Below, one piece after another: positions 45,880 through 58,240 of a stretch of DNA of 64,000 bases; the first letter of the stretch is position 1; the number at the start of each line of letters is the position of its first letter. The position numbers and the translations under genes were made by a program. The notes under the pieces were generated by a model that had not been told where the DNA came from, ran no database searches, and was given only the letters and a program-made list of their open reading frames with translations. The stretch spans positions 20,496,001 to 20,560,000 of the forward strand of contig BSBN01000039.1 in NCBI GenBank assembly GCA_027924645.1, given 5' to 3'. Source of the DNA: Cunninghamia lanceolata. Its lineage: Eukaryota; Streptophyta; Pinopsida; Cupressales; Cupressaceae.

Positions 45880-47620
45880 TCAATTTTCTTTTGATTTCTT
45901 CAAATGAAGCCTCAAAACATTTAACTGCCTGCAGCACCCCACTTTGCAATTGGTTGTGCTGCTGCCCATTTCCCTTTCTTTAACAAATGTACAACAAGCT
46001 TCATCAGCATACATTATCATCAGCTGTAGAATCTCATCATCATATGAGTCACCAATGTTGCTTAGAAAAATAACAAACTCATATGAAACAAATGAATCCA
46101 CATCAGAATTTTACCCTTTATAAAATAAGAGCTCCTCTATATCAAACATGTAATACTCAGGCACAAGCAACATCTCATAATCAAATTTATCTTTATAAAC
46201 ACTTAGGTATTCATCATGATTGCTCTCAATAATTTTATCATTAATGTCCACCTAGAATGTCTCAAGAGAAGGCATAAATAGCTCAGGGTGCAACCCTACT
46301 CTAAAAGCTTCATAGTCACCCCTGCAACCAACACTATCCCCATCTGTATCAACATGAACATCTGCAACTCTTCCATTCACATCTGAATAGTGACCCTGTT
46401 TCTCCTCTTCATCAATGCACTGATAATCAAAAACAAAATTTTCAACCTCTGCACTGTAAAGGTAGTCAAAATTTTCAAGGAAACACTCATATTCAACATC
46501 CATATACATTTCATCATCTGAAAGGCTCACATATGCATCTGAATGCTGACAATCACTAACATATTTACTGTCGTCCCTTGAATCTGTATCTTCTATATTC
46601 AGAGTGAAGCTCTACATATCCACCTTGTATAAATAATCAAGAATAACTGGGATATGCCTATTGCTACCAGATTCAACTTCATGTATATCTTTCATTTGAT
46701 CATTTGAAGGGCATTTTGCATCTGCATGCTTCTCTTCTAGAGGCTGATAACAATCTTTGTCTTCACCATTATAGGATGTGCCTACATTTTCTACAACATC
46801 TTCTTCATGTTTATGCATTACATCATGACAGCATCCATTGTTCTAAAATACATTCCCCTCTACAAAATCATCTTTCAATGAACACACTGGGAAAGATGAA
46901 ATATATTCAATTTGATAACTATTTTGAAAGATTGCAGTCATGAAACCTACTGGAATTCCATATTTCTAATTGTTTTCAATATCTATAGCAAATCTGTAAG
47001 CCTGGTGAAGTGTGACTGGTTCTTTATCTCTCAATAAATAACTCATTTCTTCATCAAATGCAGCCAAATAAATTGCCAAGCACAATGCATCATTAGGTCA
47101 CATATATTCAGGAATCTGCTTGAGCAACTTAATAAATCTAAGATTAAAGATTGGAACCAGTTCATCCTCTTCCTTTTGAATATTCATGAAATGTATAATC
47201 AATGAGGCCAAATCAAATCTTTCACCAAACTGCTCTAGGAATGCAACTTCAAAATCTACCCATGAAGAAACTGAACACATAGGCAGGTCTGAAAACCAAA
47301 CCCTAGCATCATCCTCTAATGACTAAACAAAGAGTCTCATTACTACATCTTCAGCCTCTACCTCATAATCTTCTATCAAATTACAAAATTTTTGTAGATG
47401 TTTGTTTGTAGACTCAGAATTTAATCCACTATATTTTGGTAAACATTTTATAATCTTATTGGGGATAACATTTGGGTAACTACTTACTCCTGTGAAATTT
47501 AGAGCTTTATATCTTTCAATAAAAATGGTCTTCTTTGAGAGCACAACCAGGACTGTTGCTCTATTTGAATCATTATTTTGAATCAAAATATGAATACCTG
47601 GAAATATGTTGCAGCTTTGA
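45880..47620 (-). pseudogene. Array unit B: partial gag plus acidic domain, more decayed
   Basis: Collinear with the unit A ORF. Gag pieces are 47,323-47,586 (YPNVIPNKIIKCLPKYSGLN) and 47,098-47,280. The acidic domain is broken into 46,612-46,818, 46,252-46,530 and 45,880-46,101 by stops. Differences from unit A are mostly single bases. Function unknown. Confidence 0.65.
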
Positions 47621-47780
47621 TAGGTTCAATCAATAGAGTCGCCACCTCTCATAGAGTGGACAGAATATCAACGAGACACTTTTGTTTTCTGGATTCATCA
47701 CGCTAATAGAGCACCACATGGTCGTTCCTTGGTATTGCTGCAACAATTTTACCTGGGTCTTCTAAGTCTTCAAATTGCTT

Positions 47781-47801
47781 GAGTCCCCAGCAGAGTCACC
47801 A
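47781..47801 (-). other. Unit B primer binding site (tRNA-Arg-like)
   Basis: Identical on the minus strand to the unit A site (TGGTGACTCTGCTGGGGACT), again four bases inside the LTR edge. Confidence 0.7.
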
Positions 47802-47805
47802 TTTA

Positions 47806-50455
47806 TGTTGGTTCTTTCACTCTGAATCAGCAGAGGGTTTGCCAGTTCCAATGCACAGGCAGATTTGGCCAACAAATACAAGAGGTTTCTTGAGCTACCT
47901 CCCCTTCACTTCTAGTTCTGCTGCACCAATGGGGGTATCCCTATAGCTAAAGATTTGACACTTGACTCACCCAATAGAAAGATTTAGCTTTACAATAATA
48001 GGCAAAATACTCTCATGAATGGACCAAGATTTGCATGATAGATCACAAGGTTGGCAACTTTCTTGGACATATCTAACTGGTTGAGGATGAGAGTATGCAA
48101 GGGTCCTATTCCTACTCCTACAACTAATAGGTTGGAATTATGAAAGGATTTGTTTTCATGTTTGGATTCAAGACAGGAGGTTTTGGGTCATAACTACTAC
48201 ACAAGGGAAAACTGATACCTATCTCAGGGCAAGGAGTCAACTAGACATATAAAAGTGAATGACTTGCACTGGCATTCAAGTTTTGAGGAGTTAGGACTGG
48301 TATTTGCCTTACAAACACCACCCAAGACTGAGTATTTAGCTGTCTCTACTTACAAATATCCCAGCTGACATACAATCTTCTTCATACTTAACCTAACATA
48401 GTTTAATCCACTCCTTGAATGGAAGTTAGAGATTAAGCATGCAATATAGAAATCTATACCCTAGAATCTAAGTAACCCTTAGCAACCAGATTCAAAAGAA
48501 GGGATGCATACAACAAATGGAGACAAATAGCTAAACACATGCAAAGAAGCATTTTTAATATGAAATGACATGAAACTGAACATATGTGCAACCTGCATTC
48601 AAAATGCAACTCATAAACTCCAAAAAAAGATAGAACAACCAAGAAATGCTCTGTTCTTCATTATTTCCTCCAAAAAAATGCCCAAGTCTTCAACAACCTC
48701 AAATGAGTAACACAGTTTGCTTTTTATAGCAAGAATGTGCACTCAACATTAAGTACAATGTCATTTCAAAATGCTGCCAGATACAATGCACCATCTGAAT
48801 GGTGCCTAAAACATTCAATGCACCAAGGAGAAAGAGGAAAGAAGCAGGTGAACTCGGGAAGTGTGACGCCACTTGGAGATTTTCTGCTTTAAGATGGTAG
48901 CTGGCCCATCCATTCATTGACCATACCTCTACAATTTTGCCATTAATGGCCAACCTACCCGCGGCCTATGGAAACACAGCAGCTGCGTGCTTTGAAATTT
49001 TTCCCACCTGGAATGCAACTGCAAATACAAAGAAAAACCTTCCAGGGCCGTCGATCTTCTTTCCTCCCACTGAGATCTGTGGCTTCATATCACGTTGATT
49101 ACTCATTGGCCAATGAGATCATGCCACGTAGGCCCCCTTTTTCCATCGTTGACTTTTCCCTCTTCCATTTTGACTTTTTCGCCTATTTTACCTCTTCTAC
49201 CTAATACACATTCAAATCTCTTGTATATGCAAAAGCATATACATACAATTTCCCCTGGACACGTGGCAGCCTTTGATTGGTTCTCCATCGTTGTGCCTTT
49301 GCATCTTTCCTTTGCATGCATCTGCAGTTGCATACAAGATTGTAATACATACAATCACCTGCATACAAGCACGAACCGTAATTTTTTATGAATCAAACTG
49401 AAATCGCAATCGGGTCTGGCTTGCATCTTCCTTCCTTTGTACATCGCTTTGTATATTGCACATACAATGTGCAATATACAACCCACGGACCCCAAATCAT
49501 TATGAAGCACTTTTGAAACTGCAATTGGGTCTAGGCCTTTTATCTTCATTCTTTGTATATCCGCATATACAAGCATTTCACCATACAAACTGCAGACTCA
49601 ACGTTGAATTTGCCAAATTTGATTCACCAGTCAGGTCTGCCTTGTATATCGCTTTGTATATAACCATTGTATATCACATATACAATGCAAACTTACATAC
49701 AAGGAAAACATACATTCACTTCTGCCTGTATCAACCAGAATGCACATTCATTTCAGGTCCGGGCCCTGCATCTCGGGAATGTATATTCCCTTGTATATGC
49801 GCTTGTATGTGCAAATATACAAATGTATATACATGCAATTGGTGGACCCCATCTTAGTATCTGACCTTTGCACATTGACTTTGCATATTTCCTTTGCATG
49901 TACACCTACCAAGCCCGATTTAATAAATTTTGAGATCTAGGACTTGTATATTTTGCATTGTATGTTCAAATATATCTGTCTCATACATACAATCCCCTTT
50001 GCACATCTATGGGCTCGACCACTATTTTTTGACTTGATTTGAACACCTTTTGAAGTCTACATTGTATCTCTCACCTATTGTATATTGAATATACAACAAA
50101 ATATACATGCAACTATGAAGATACAATAGCGGAATATACCAGGAATTTGCAATGGAATCTTCAATGTACATCCACATTTTCACACCCAGAAATGCATCCG
50201 AATAGCACATACAAACCCAATATGCATTCAAAGATGCATACAACTATTTTTTCATTTTCTGGAGCTGATTTAACTCCACTTTCGGGTCCACCAATGTACA
50301 TTTGCACTTGTACATAGATACAACAGCCATATACAAAGATGCATACATGCAATTTAACTATGCAGGAGGCCGAGGGTTTTAGAATTTTGAGGGTTTAAAT
50401 AAAAGACCAAATAGATTTTCAAGCTCGAAACCCTAACCCTAGGTGAAGGCACCAA
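47806..50455 (-). mobile_element. Array LTR 3
   Basis: It starts tgttggttctttcactctg and is intact except at its right end. There ggcaccaa is followed by tagggtcc instead of ca, where it abuts a plus-strand relative. It carries ATTGGCCAAT (49105-49114) and the G-box CACGTG (49260-49265). Confidence 0.85.
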
Positions 50456-52749
50456 TAGGGTCCACATATGTGCAAAGGGGATTGTATGTATATAACTTAT
50501 GCAAAAGTATATACAATGCAGAACATACAAAGGCGATGTACAAAGCGCACATGCAAAGAAAAAGATGCAAGGGTCTTATACATTCACCACATGCAAAAGG
50601 ATCTTCAGCTAAACAATATGCATGAATAGCTCGACTAATAGTTTTTCCGATAGCTAATGATGTAAAGAGAAAACATGCAAGCAAAAGATACATCAGCGGA
50701 AACATGCAAAGTCAATGTGCAAAGGTCAGGTACTAAGATGGGGTCCACCAATTGCATGTATATGTGATTGTATCTTTGCACATACAATCACGTATACAAG
50801 GGAATATACATTCCCGAGATGCAGGGCCCAAACCTGAAATGAATATGCATTATGGTTCATAAAGGCAGAGGTGATCGTGTGTTGTCCTTGTATGTATGTT
50901 TGCATTGTATGTCGGCACATACATTGGTTATATACAAAGTGATATACAAGGCGGACCTGATTGGCAAATCAAATTTGGCAAATTTAGCATTGAGTCCGTA
51001 GTTTGTATGATGAAGTGCTTGTATATGCCAATATACAAAAGGAGTTAGATACAAAGCCCAGACCTGATAGTGATTGCAAAATGCTTCATAATGATTTGGG
51101 GTCCGCAGGTTGTATATTGCACATTGTATGTGCAATATACAAAATAATGTACAAAGAAGGAGATACAACGCCTGGACCCGATTGCAGTTTCAAATTGGTT
51201 TATAAAGATTTAGGATTGGTTTATAAAGATTTAGGGTTCACGCTTGTATGTTGTGATTGTATGTATATACAATTGCATATACAAATTACAGTTGCATAAG
51301 GAGATACATTTTCTCACCAATGAAGATGCAAGGGCAGAAATGTATGTGTGCGCTGCGGAAAGTCAAAAGGGAAAGCCTACGTGGCATGATTTCATTGGTC
51401 AAGGACCAGTCAGCGTGATCCGAAGCCGCAAATCTCGGCGGGAAGGAGGAAATCGACGGCCTGTTTCAAATCTTCAGTGCAGGAGTTTTTTTTTCTGTGT
51501 GTTCACTGCATCATTTCAAGCGGGAAGAAACTTCATGAATACACGAACCGTTGCTGCATCTTGAAATCGGTAGGTTGGTATTAATGGAAAAGTTATAGAG
51601 GTATGGGTCAATAGATTGATAGGCCAACTACCATCTTAAGGGTGAAAATCTTCAGTTGGTGGCTCACATCCCAATCTCAACTGCTCCTTCCCTCTTCTTC
51701 TCCTAGCTACATTTAATGTTCTTGGTGCCATTCTGATGGTGCATTGTATCTGGCAGCATTTTGAGTTGACCATTGTACTTAATTGTTGAGTACACATTTT
51801 TGGTTTATATCAGAACTGTGTTACTCATTTTTTGGTTGTTGAAGAGTTGGTAAACTTTTGGTGGAGTAATAAGATACAGTTTTGCTGGTGGCTCCGTTTG
51901 GTGCCTTGTGAGTTTATGAATCATATGTTGTATGTTTTATGCATAGTTTACTGGTTTCAGGTTGTTTTTATATGAGAAACACTTTGTTGCATGTGTTTGG
52001 TTATTTGTCTCCAAGTTGTGGGCATCTTTTCTTTTGAATCTAAATAGCTAAAGGTTATTTCGGATTCAGGAACATGGATCTTCTGTGTTGAATGGTTAAT
52101 CTCTTATCTTTGTTCAAGGAACAAATTAAATATTTTAGGTTAAGCATTGGGAAAGGTATGCTGCAACAGGGATATCATTAAGTATGAATAACTAAATACT
52201 CAATCTTGGGAAGTATTTGTAAGGCAGATACTAAAAAATTTCCCCTTGAAACTTAGTTATTGATTCAAATTTATGGTAATCATTCACATGTGTATGTCTA
52301 TTGACTCTGAGCCCTGAGATAGGCAATAGTTTGGTCTTGTATTGAGGTTACAAACCAAGGTCCCAGTCTGGCATCCAAATACAAAATACAAACTCAAACT
52401 TCAAATATAAACCTTTAGGACATTAGAAGTAGTTTTAGGACCAAAATCCTCTGTCTCACAACTGAGCATAGGCCCAAAGCTAGCCCCTTTGCACTTATTT
52501 CATAGTTTTAGTCTGCAAAAGAGAGGATTTATCTGCTTTGTATCAACATCCCAGTAAGTTCAAAGACATATTTTATGGATATTGAATAAGGAATACCCCC
52601 CTTGGTTCTGCAGAGCCTTAAGAAGGATAGGAGCTATTTATTGGGTCTATCTCCTGTACTGTTGGCCCCTGCCCCAGAAATCCTATTGATCAATGATGGC
52701 TACTTTGTAGGGATAACTGGGAAGCATCCAATTTGGGAAAGAACCCAAC
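50456..52749 (+). mobile_element. Element C 5' LTR, 5'-truncated
   Basis: The sequence is a diverged reverse complement of array LTR 3: positions 50,458-50,500 match the 49,985-50,015 area, so roughly the first 440 bp of the LTR are missing. It ends gggaaagaacccaaca at 52749. The part from about 51,800 also aligns with the solo LTR at 9570-11736. Short open frames at 50,443-51,564 are artefacts of the tgtatat-rich text. Confidence 0.8.
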
Positions 52750-52752
52750 AAA

Positions 52753-52771
52753 TTTAGCGAATCTGCTGGGG
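52753..52771 (+). other. Element C primer binding site (degenerate)
   Basis: TTAGCGAATCTGCTGGGGA follows the LTR end by three bases. It keeps the CTGCTGGGGA core of the array primer sites but has lost the leading TGG, so it would no longer prime well. Confidence 0.55.
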
Positions 52772-52926
52772 AATGCTTTGTGTAAGAACCCTGGTTTTAA
52801 AAAAGAAAAACTAATTCCTAGTTGTAGGTGGCGACTCCAAACAAATCTCCCAACCGGTAAAGTGAAATTTCTATGCAAGGGAGAAGATCCCTACGTAATC
52901 CTCTATTTGAAGAATTACCCAGAAAA

Positions 52927-54945
52927 ATGATGTATAGGAAAAAAGGGACCGTTCAAGCAAGTCAAGAAGGTTCTCCCAGCCATAGAAACAATGATATTAC
53001 CTAAGATGATCCAAGATCTTCAGAGCAGCAAGCACCTTATTTTTCAAACATAGAGGTTGAAATTCAAGATGTATTTGAAAGACAACAAGGTGATAGATTG
53101 AGAATGAGATCAGAGGTGTTTCAGGAATGCCCTTTCTTAGATCCCCCTGACAAATTTGAAGAAACTGAGTCCCCAAGGGATGATGATGATGACAAAAATG
53201 GAAAGGGACCATTCTCTTCTATGCCTAAAGATGAAGAATTAGCTGAAGAAATCAAGAATCTGAGGGCTGAATTAGAATATTTGCAAGCTTTGAGGATTAG
53301 AGATGATATGAGACAAAGGGTGCAAGCTCTGAAAATTGCTCAACATGATTCAGTTCCCACCCTTGATAATGCAAATGTGCTGAGAAACCAGCAAAGAAAT
53401 GAAGTTCAGAATCAACTGAATGATCAGAGACAAAATACAAACAATGTTAGGGTACCATTGAACAATGTGAGAAATCAGAATGCTAATAGGAATGCAAATG
53501 TTAATTCGTTTGGTAGACAGCCTATGCAGTTAGATAGATTCAGCCAGCTAGTTTTTAATGGTATTCCTGGTTACCCTAATCCCATTGATAAACATGTAAG
53601 GTCTCAGATACCAAAGTTTTCAGGTAACAATGTTGTGTCAGGGGAAGATCATTTGAAAGCCTTTTAGAATGTTATGGACAACTTTGAGGTTGAGCATGAA
53701 GATGTTTTTATGAAATTGTTTATGCAATCCTTAGTTGATGAAGCTAGAGAGTGGTATAAAAGTCTGCCTAACCAGAGTGTCTCATCATGGGATGACTTCA
53801 GAAGGATTTTTAAAGAACAATATGGTGATAAGATTGATCCAAGCTTTTTTATTAATGAATTCACTAGTATTAGTAAGGGGTCAAATGAGCAGGCTGCAGA
53901 TTTTAATGCTAGGTTCACTAGAGTGTTGAACAAATTACCACTTCATATGAGGCCTAATGAACCAATGTGCATGGTACTATATATAAATGCTTTTGATGCT
54001 AAAACAACTTATGGGTTAAGAGATAAGGGTCCCACTAGCCTCAGGGATGCTTTTAGAATTGCAACCAACATTGAAAATAATAGGAAAGCATCTGGTAAGA
54101 CAAATAGAAGGGATGATGTAAAGATTCTACAAAATCTGAATAACAAGTCTCAAAGTACTCAGGGTAATGCATCTACTTCTGAAGAGAAATTGGATAAATT
54201 GACAACTATTGTTAAGGACCTAAGTTATAGACTTGCTAAAAATGAAAAGGGGATAGGTCCTGAAAGGTAGGTTTACCAGAGACAAGAGAAGTGACCATCA
54301 TTGCATGATATGCCATATAACACTAATTGGCATAATGGTAAACCCATTCTCCCAAATAGCAACACTAATCAAAGAGCTCAAAATGTTAAGGAGACTCCTG
54401 ATCCTTTGAAGAAGGCTGTTAATATTGTTGATGACACCCCATGGTGCATAATCTGTCAAATGACTCACTCACAATCGCAATGTATGATTGCTCAATCTTT
54501 GTATAATAATGTTGTTGCCTATGATGAATGCAATGAGCCACATTGTATGGAGGATGATAGTGTCAATATGTTGCTCACAAATAGGGAGTATTCTTCTTAT
54601 GATGTTGATGAAAGCATGAATTATGGGACTTGGGTTTGCCAGTAGATTTCCTGTGATGAGGATGATGAAGATAACTATGCTTATGCTCAGGACTCACAAA
54701 TTTTTCTAAATAACTTGAGAAGGCCTTCTGATGAAGAGATTAGAGCTCTCATAGCTGCAACAGTGGCTCAGATCAAGAGCAAATATAACCTTAGAGGTAA
54801 GGCTCAAGTAGGTGATCCACGTCAACCAGAAGACACCTTTGTGAACCAACCAATGCATAATTATAAAGGGGCTGAACCACATAAGACGCGATGGAATAAT
54901 AATAAGAAAAATTCTAAGAAAAAACCAAGTCATGATTCTTAGAGA
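52927..54945 (+). pseudogene. Element C gag
   Basis: A start codon at 52,927 is in frame with everything downstream. The acidic and Asn/Gln-rich N-terminus is followed by a capsid core (KFSGNNVVSGEDHLKAF, WYKSLPNQSVSSWDDFRRIF, FNARFTRVLNKLPLHMRPNE). A Cys/His finger WCIICQMTHSQSQC lies near 54,442-54,483, then an acidic region and KYNLRGKAQ near 54,781. Stops lie near 53,008, 53,665, 54,268, 54,643 and 54,940, all in one frame with no shifts. The array gag is a shortened version of this protein. Confidence 0.8.
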
Positions 54946-55143
54946 CTAGAAAATGAAGTTCCCCAAAATGAGGATCAAAATAAGAATTCCCAGGTTATGG
55001 ATGACAGTCAGAAGGCCATTAAAATTAAGGCTGGATCAGCTCAGGATAAGAATAAAACCACGGCTCAAGTTACAAATGTTATACAGAATTATGCTCCCTT
55101 TGACATAACTTAGGTTTTATCCCAGATAAAGGTCTCTGTTCCA

Positions 55144-55848
55144 TTGATGGAGATGATGAAAGTTGAAGAATTTAGGAATAAAGCATTGTCCCTAATTTCA
55201 GGAGTGGCTTGTCAGGCCGAGCAGAATGTTGAGACCCAGGGTAAGAAACAAGCCTTGTGTATTGATGAGGATGAGGTTCTTGAAGTCTACCTTGGGGTGA
55301 CAATGACAAAATGCCCTTCACAGGATGAACCATTTTATGTTTCCCTTGTTATCAATGGAAAAGTAATCAAGAATTTTATGCTTGACTCAGGAGCATCAAC
55401 AAATATTATGCCTCTGGCTATCATGCAACAAGATGGATTGAAAATAGATAAGGCATGTGGAAAATTCTATGCAATGGATGCAAGGGAGGTACCAGTTATA
55501 GGAATCATGAAGGATGTGGATTTTATGCTAGCAACAGATCCAGAAAAGACTTATAGAATGAACATAATAGTAGTTGACATAAAGCCACAGTATGGTATGT
55601 TGTTGTCAAGAAGATGGGCAGCATTGGTTGGAGGAAGTATCCAGTTAGATTTATCATATGCCATGATCCCAATGAATGGTAGAGATCTCAAACTGGTCAG
55701 AGAAGAGAGGTCACTAGAAATAGTTGAAGATCAAGATTTAGAAGAGCATATTTGTTTTGTGGATACTGATTGTGAGAATTTTAGAATTGTCTCAGATGAT
55801 CAAGGAAGTGAAGGGACAGATTTTTGCATTCAAGAACTTGACCAATAG
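55144..55848 (+). pseudogene. Element C aspartic protease
   Basis: A 234-residue ORF with the active site FMLDSGASTNIMPLAIM near 55,375-55,425 and the later PQYGMLLSRRWAALVGGS typical of Tat-type proteases. It ends in an acidic tail at 55,848, one stop before the RNase H. It is intact internally. Confidence 0.85.
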
Positions 55849-55860
55849 GGTTTCTATACT

Positions 55861-56299
55861 ATGTATTTTGATGGAGCTTGTTCAAAGGAAGGTTCTGGTG
55901 CTGGAGTTGTGTTTTTGTCTCCAGCAGGTAAGCTTCTGAAATTCTCTTTCCTGTTAAAGTTTGCCTACACAAATAATATTGCAGAATATGAAGCTCTGCT
56001 ACTAGGATTAAATGTTGCTTTGAAGCATGGGATCAAGATGCTAAAAGTGTTTGGAGATTTAGAATTAATTGTTTCCCAGGTGAGAAATAAATATGCTTCA
56101 AAAAATAAGAGGTTAAAATAGTATAAGCATGTTGTATGGGACACAAATGAATTATTTGATGCTTTTTCAATAAATTGGATAGAAAGATCAAAGAATGTCA
56201 TGGCAGACTTTTTAACTAATGTGGCCATAAGGCTAGATGATGTCACTCTGTCTAATGTCACAAATGTTGAAGTTAAAATTAGACCTGCAGTACCAGATA
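55861..56299 (+). pseudogene. Element C extra RNase H upstream of RT
   Basis: Catalytic acidic residues appear in order: YFDGACSKEGSGAGVVF (Asp), NNIAEYEALLLGL (Glu), KVFGDLELIVSQV (Asp) and, after one stop near 56,119, KNVMADFLTNVA (Asp). It directly follows the protease and precedes RT, the same order as in element G, but without G's long zinc-finger linker. Confidence 0.85.
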
Positions 56300-56555
56300 A
56301 TATATGCAGTTGGAAGGTGTTTGATGATGATAGAGATTTGTTGAGGTTCTTACACTGCATAGATGAATATGAGAACCAGGAGATTGATTTTCAAAACTTT
56401 GTGGAAGTTGTGAATGGAAAAGAAACTCTTTTGGGGAAAGAAGTAATTCAACTTAAAACAAATAAAATCCCTAGAGGGCTAGTTTCTTTAGAAAGAGCAT
56501 TTGACAATAGAGACCAGTTTGTTACAAAGGCATCTCCTACAAACAAGAATGACTT
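56300..56555 (+). pseudogene. Element C RT N-terminal extension, cut by E
   Basis: The frame continues with CSWKVFDDDRDLLRFL and NKIPRGLVSLERAFDN, matching the G segment just left of its F insertion. It stops being C sequence at the gactt target duplication (56551-56555) and resumes in frame at 63,590. Confidence 0.8.
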
Positions 56556-57106
56556 TGGTGCAAGAGCATCCCTTCAAAATAAAGCATAAGTCTAATTAGA
56601 GTATGTTTTGACTTTGTGATGTAATAAGGTCCATGTGACTAGTTCTTATGTTTTTAGTCAATCTAGGTTTATGTGTAAGTTAGTTAGAAGTTTGTTATGC
56701 TAGCTATCCTCTCCCAGTAGCTTGGAAGTCTCCCAGCCACTTGGAAGTCTCCCAGCCACTGGGAATCGACTTTGTACTACTCGTGAGGAGTAGATGTAAC
56801 TGCCCTAGCTCAGTTTGTTGGAGACATACTGTTGCATAGGAGAAACAGAGAGATATTGTGTTTTGGAGATCAGACTGAAAATAGGCAGTCATAGGTCAGG
56901 CGTTGTATGTATGAGTATACAGTGTGAAGCAAATGCAAGGATCGCGGGCACGGTAGGTGAGAGTTTGCATGTATAAGGGGAAATGTACCTTGCGATAGGA
57001 AAATAAAGAGAAGGGTTATTGAAATATAGTTTATATGCATATTTAATAATGCATGGACATACGGTTGAGAATGTATGTTAGGGTTTTTGGTGGATACTCT
57101 GCAACA
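56556..57106 (+). mobile_element. Element E 5' LTR, internally deleted
   Basis: It starts TGGTGCAAGAGCATCCC and ends actctgcaaca. Compared with the 3' LTR it lacks about 1.2 kb (equivalent to roughly 62,140-63,364), joined at cagactgaaaataggcagtc. It has three 19-bp ctcccag...ttggaagt units (56711-56767) where the 3' LTR has two. Both conserved hairpins fall in the missing part. Confidence 0.9.
56711..56767 (+). repeat. Three 19-bp units in E 5' LTR
   Basis: Units at 56711, 56730 and 56749 read ctcccag(ta/cc)(g/a)cttggaagt, the last ending ctgggaatc so that cccagccactggg is a small palindrome. The 3' LTR has two units (61991-62028) and element F two 18-bp units (18473-18508). Confidence 0.85.
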
Positions 57107-57109
57107 TAG

Positions 57110-57121
57110 TGGTATCAGAGC
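57110..57121 (+). other. Element E primer binding site (initiator tRNA-Met)
   Basis: TGGTATCAGAGC begins three bases after the 5' LTR end, the usual plant initiator tRNA-Met site. Similarity to the tRNA stops after these 12 bases. Confidence 0.95.
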
Positions 57122-57160
57122 GAAGGAAGGATCTTCAGGAAAAGATAAGAAGACGGTAAG

Positions 57161-58240
57161 ATGTTAGATGAAGAAGGAACATTAGAGATTCTGGCAAGGA
57201 TGACCAATGCTGATTTGGTAGTTCTAGTAAAGAAGCAGATTGTAGAGAGCATTGCTATAAAGGCTCAAAATCAGGCATTGAAAAATGAGTTGGAGAAGTT
57301 GAGGGACAGAGTAGGTTCTGGTAAAGAAGAAGATAGGGAAGAAGAAGAGATCCCTAGGTGGAACAAGGAAGACATTCCTGCAGACCAGAGACCCTTGATT
57401 AATGCCCTCAAATCCATGGAGAGGAGAACCATGGATGTGAAACTAGATTTGCCAGTGTTTATAGGAAAGATGGATCCTGATTCGGTGATGGAGTGGATAG
57501 ACTCCTTAAACAATTTCTTTGAGACAGAGGAGATACCAGAACACCAGAGGGTAAAGATAGCCCAATCAAAAATGAAAGAGGCTGCATTAACTTGGTGGAA
57601 TTTCATCCATGATGATAGAGTACAAGAAGGAAAGCGTAGAGTTGCTACATGGAAGAAGATGATGCCTTTAGTAAAAGAAGCCTATGTTCCATTGGATTAC
57701 AGCATCTAATTACATAAGAGGAAACAAAATTTGAAGCAGAAGGAGCTAGATGTCAGCTCATAGACAGAAGAGTTCATGAAGCTTTGTGTCAAGACAAAAG
57801 CAAAAGAGAGTGAGGAAGAAAGGGTAGCCAGATACCTTAATGGATTGAGGTTCAACATTCAGGAAGATTTGAATATGCATAACCCAGATACAGTTCAGAA
57901 ATGTTTTCAGTTGGCATTGAAAGTGGAAGAGAAGTTAAAGAGAAGACAAGAATAGAACAATAGAGGAAGAGGAAAACAGTAAAGAGGTGGAAGAGGTCCT
58001 TTCAGAGGCAAAGGACATGGATTTGGATATCAGGGAGAATCCAGTCATGACAACAAGGGAGATAACAGTCAAAACCAGAGAGGAGGTTACAATTAGCAAG
58101 AAAACTTTAGAGGTAGAAGACCACCATTTAGGGGAAGATCCCAGGGTAGAGGATCTATCAGATGTTATAACTGCAATAAAGAAGGCCATATAGCTAGAAG
58201 ATGTCCAGAAAAGGCAACAAGCTCAACAGGAGAAAGGAGA
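57161..58240 (+). pseudogene. Element E gag
   Basis: ATG at 57,161, 40 bp past the primer site. Capsid text includes DLPVFIGKMDPDSVMEWIDS and ALTWWNFIHDD, then RYLNGLRFNIQEDL after stops near 57,707 and 57,761. An Arg/Gly-rich stretch (with further stops near 57,953 and 57,980) precedes the zinc knuckle CYNCNKEGHIARRC at about 58,159-58,200. All pieces share one frame with protease downstream. Confidence 0.88.

Larger units (their letters stand above)
38276..50455 (-). mobile_element. Tandem array: LTR-internal-LTR-internal-LTR
   Basis: Three LTRs (38276-40927, 43050-45678, 47806-50455) alternate with two internal regions (40928-43049 and 45679-47805), a period of about 4.76 kb. Both internals have the same layout on the minus strand: a tRNA-Arg-like primer site at the right edge, a gag-derived ORF, a novel acidic ORF and a tRNA-like sequence at the left edge. 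No protease, RT or integrase occurs. Such arrays arise by unequal recombination between LTRs of neighbouring or allelic copies. The internals are Tat-related by their gag. Confidence 0.88.

Noticed and set aside
39572..50705. Many 60-150 codon frames rich in Tyr, Ile, Cys and His
   Set aside because: They are produced by the tgtatat/atacaa word repeats of the array LTRs, appear on both strands and repeat with the 4.76-kb period.
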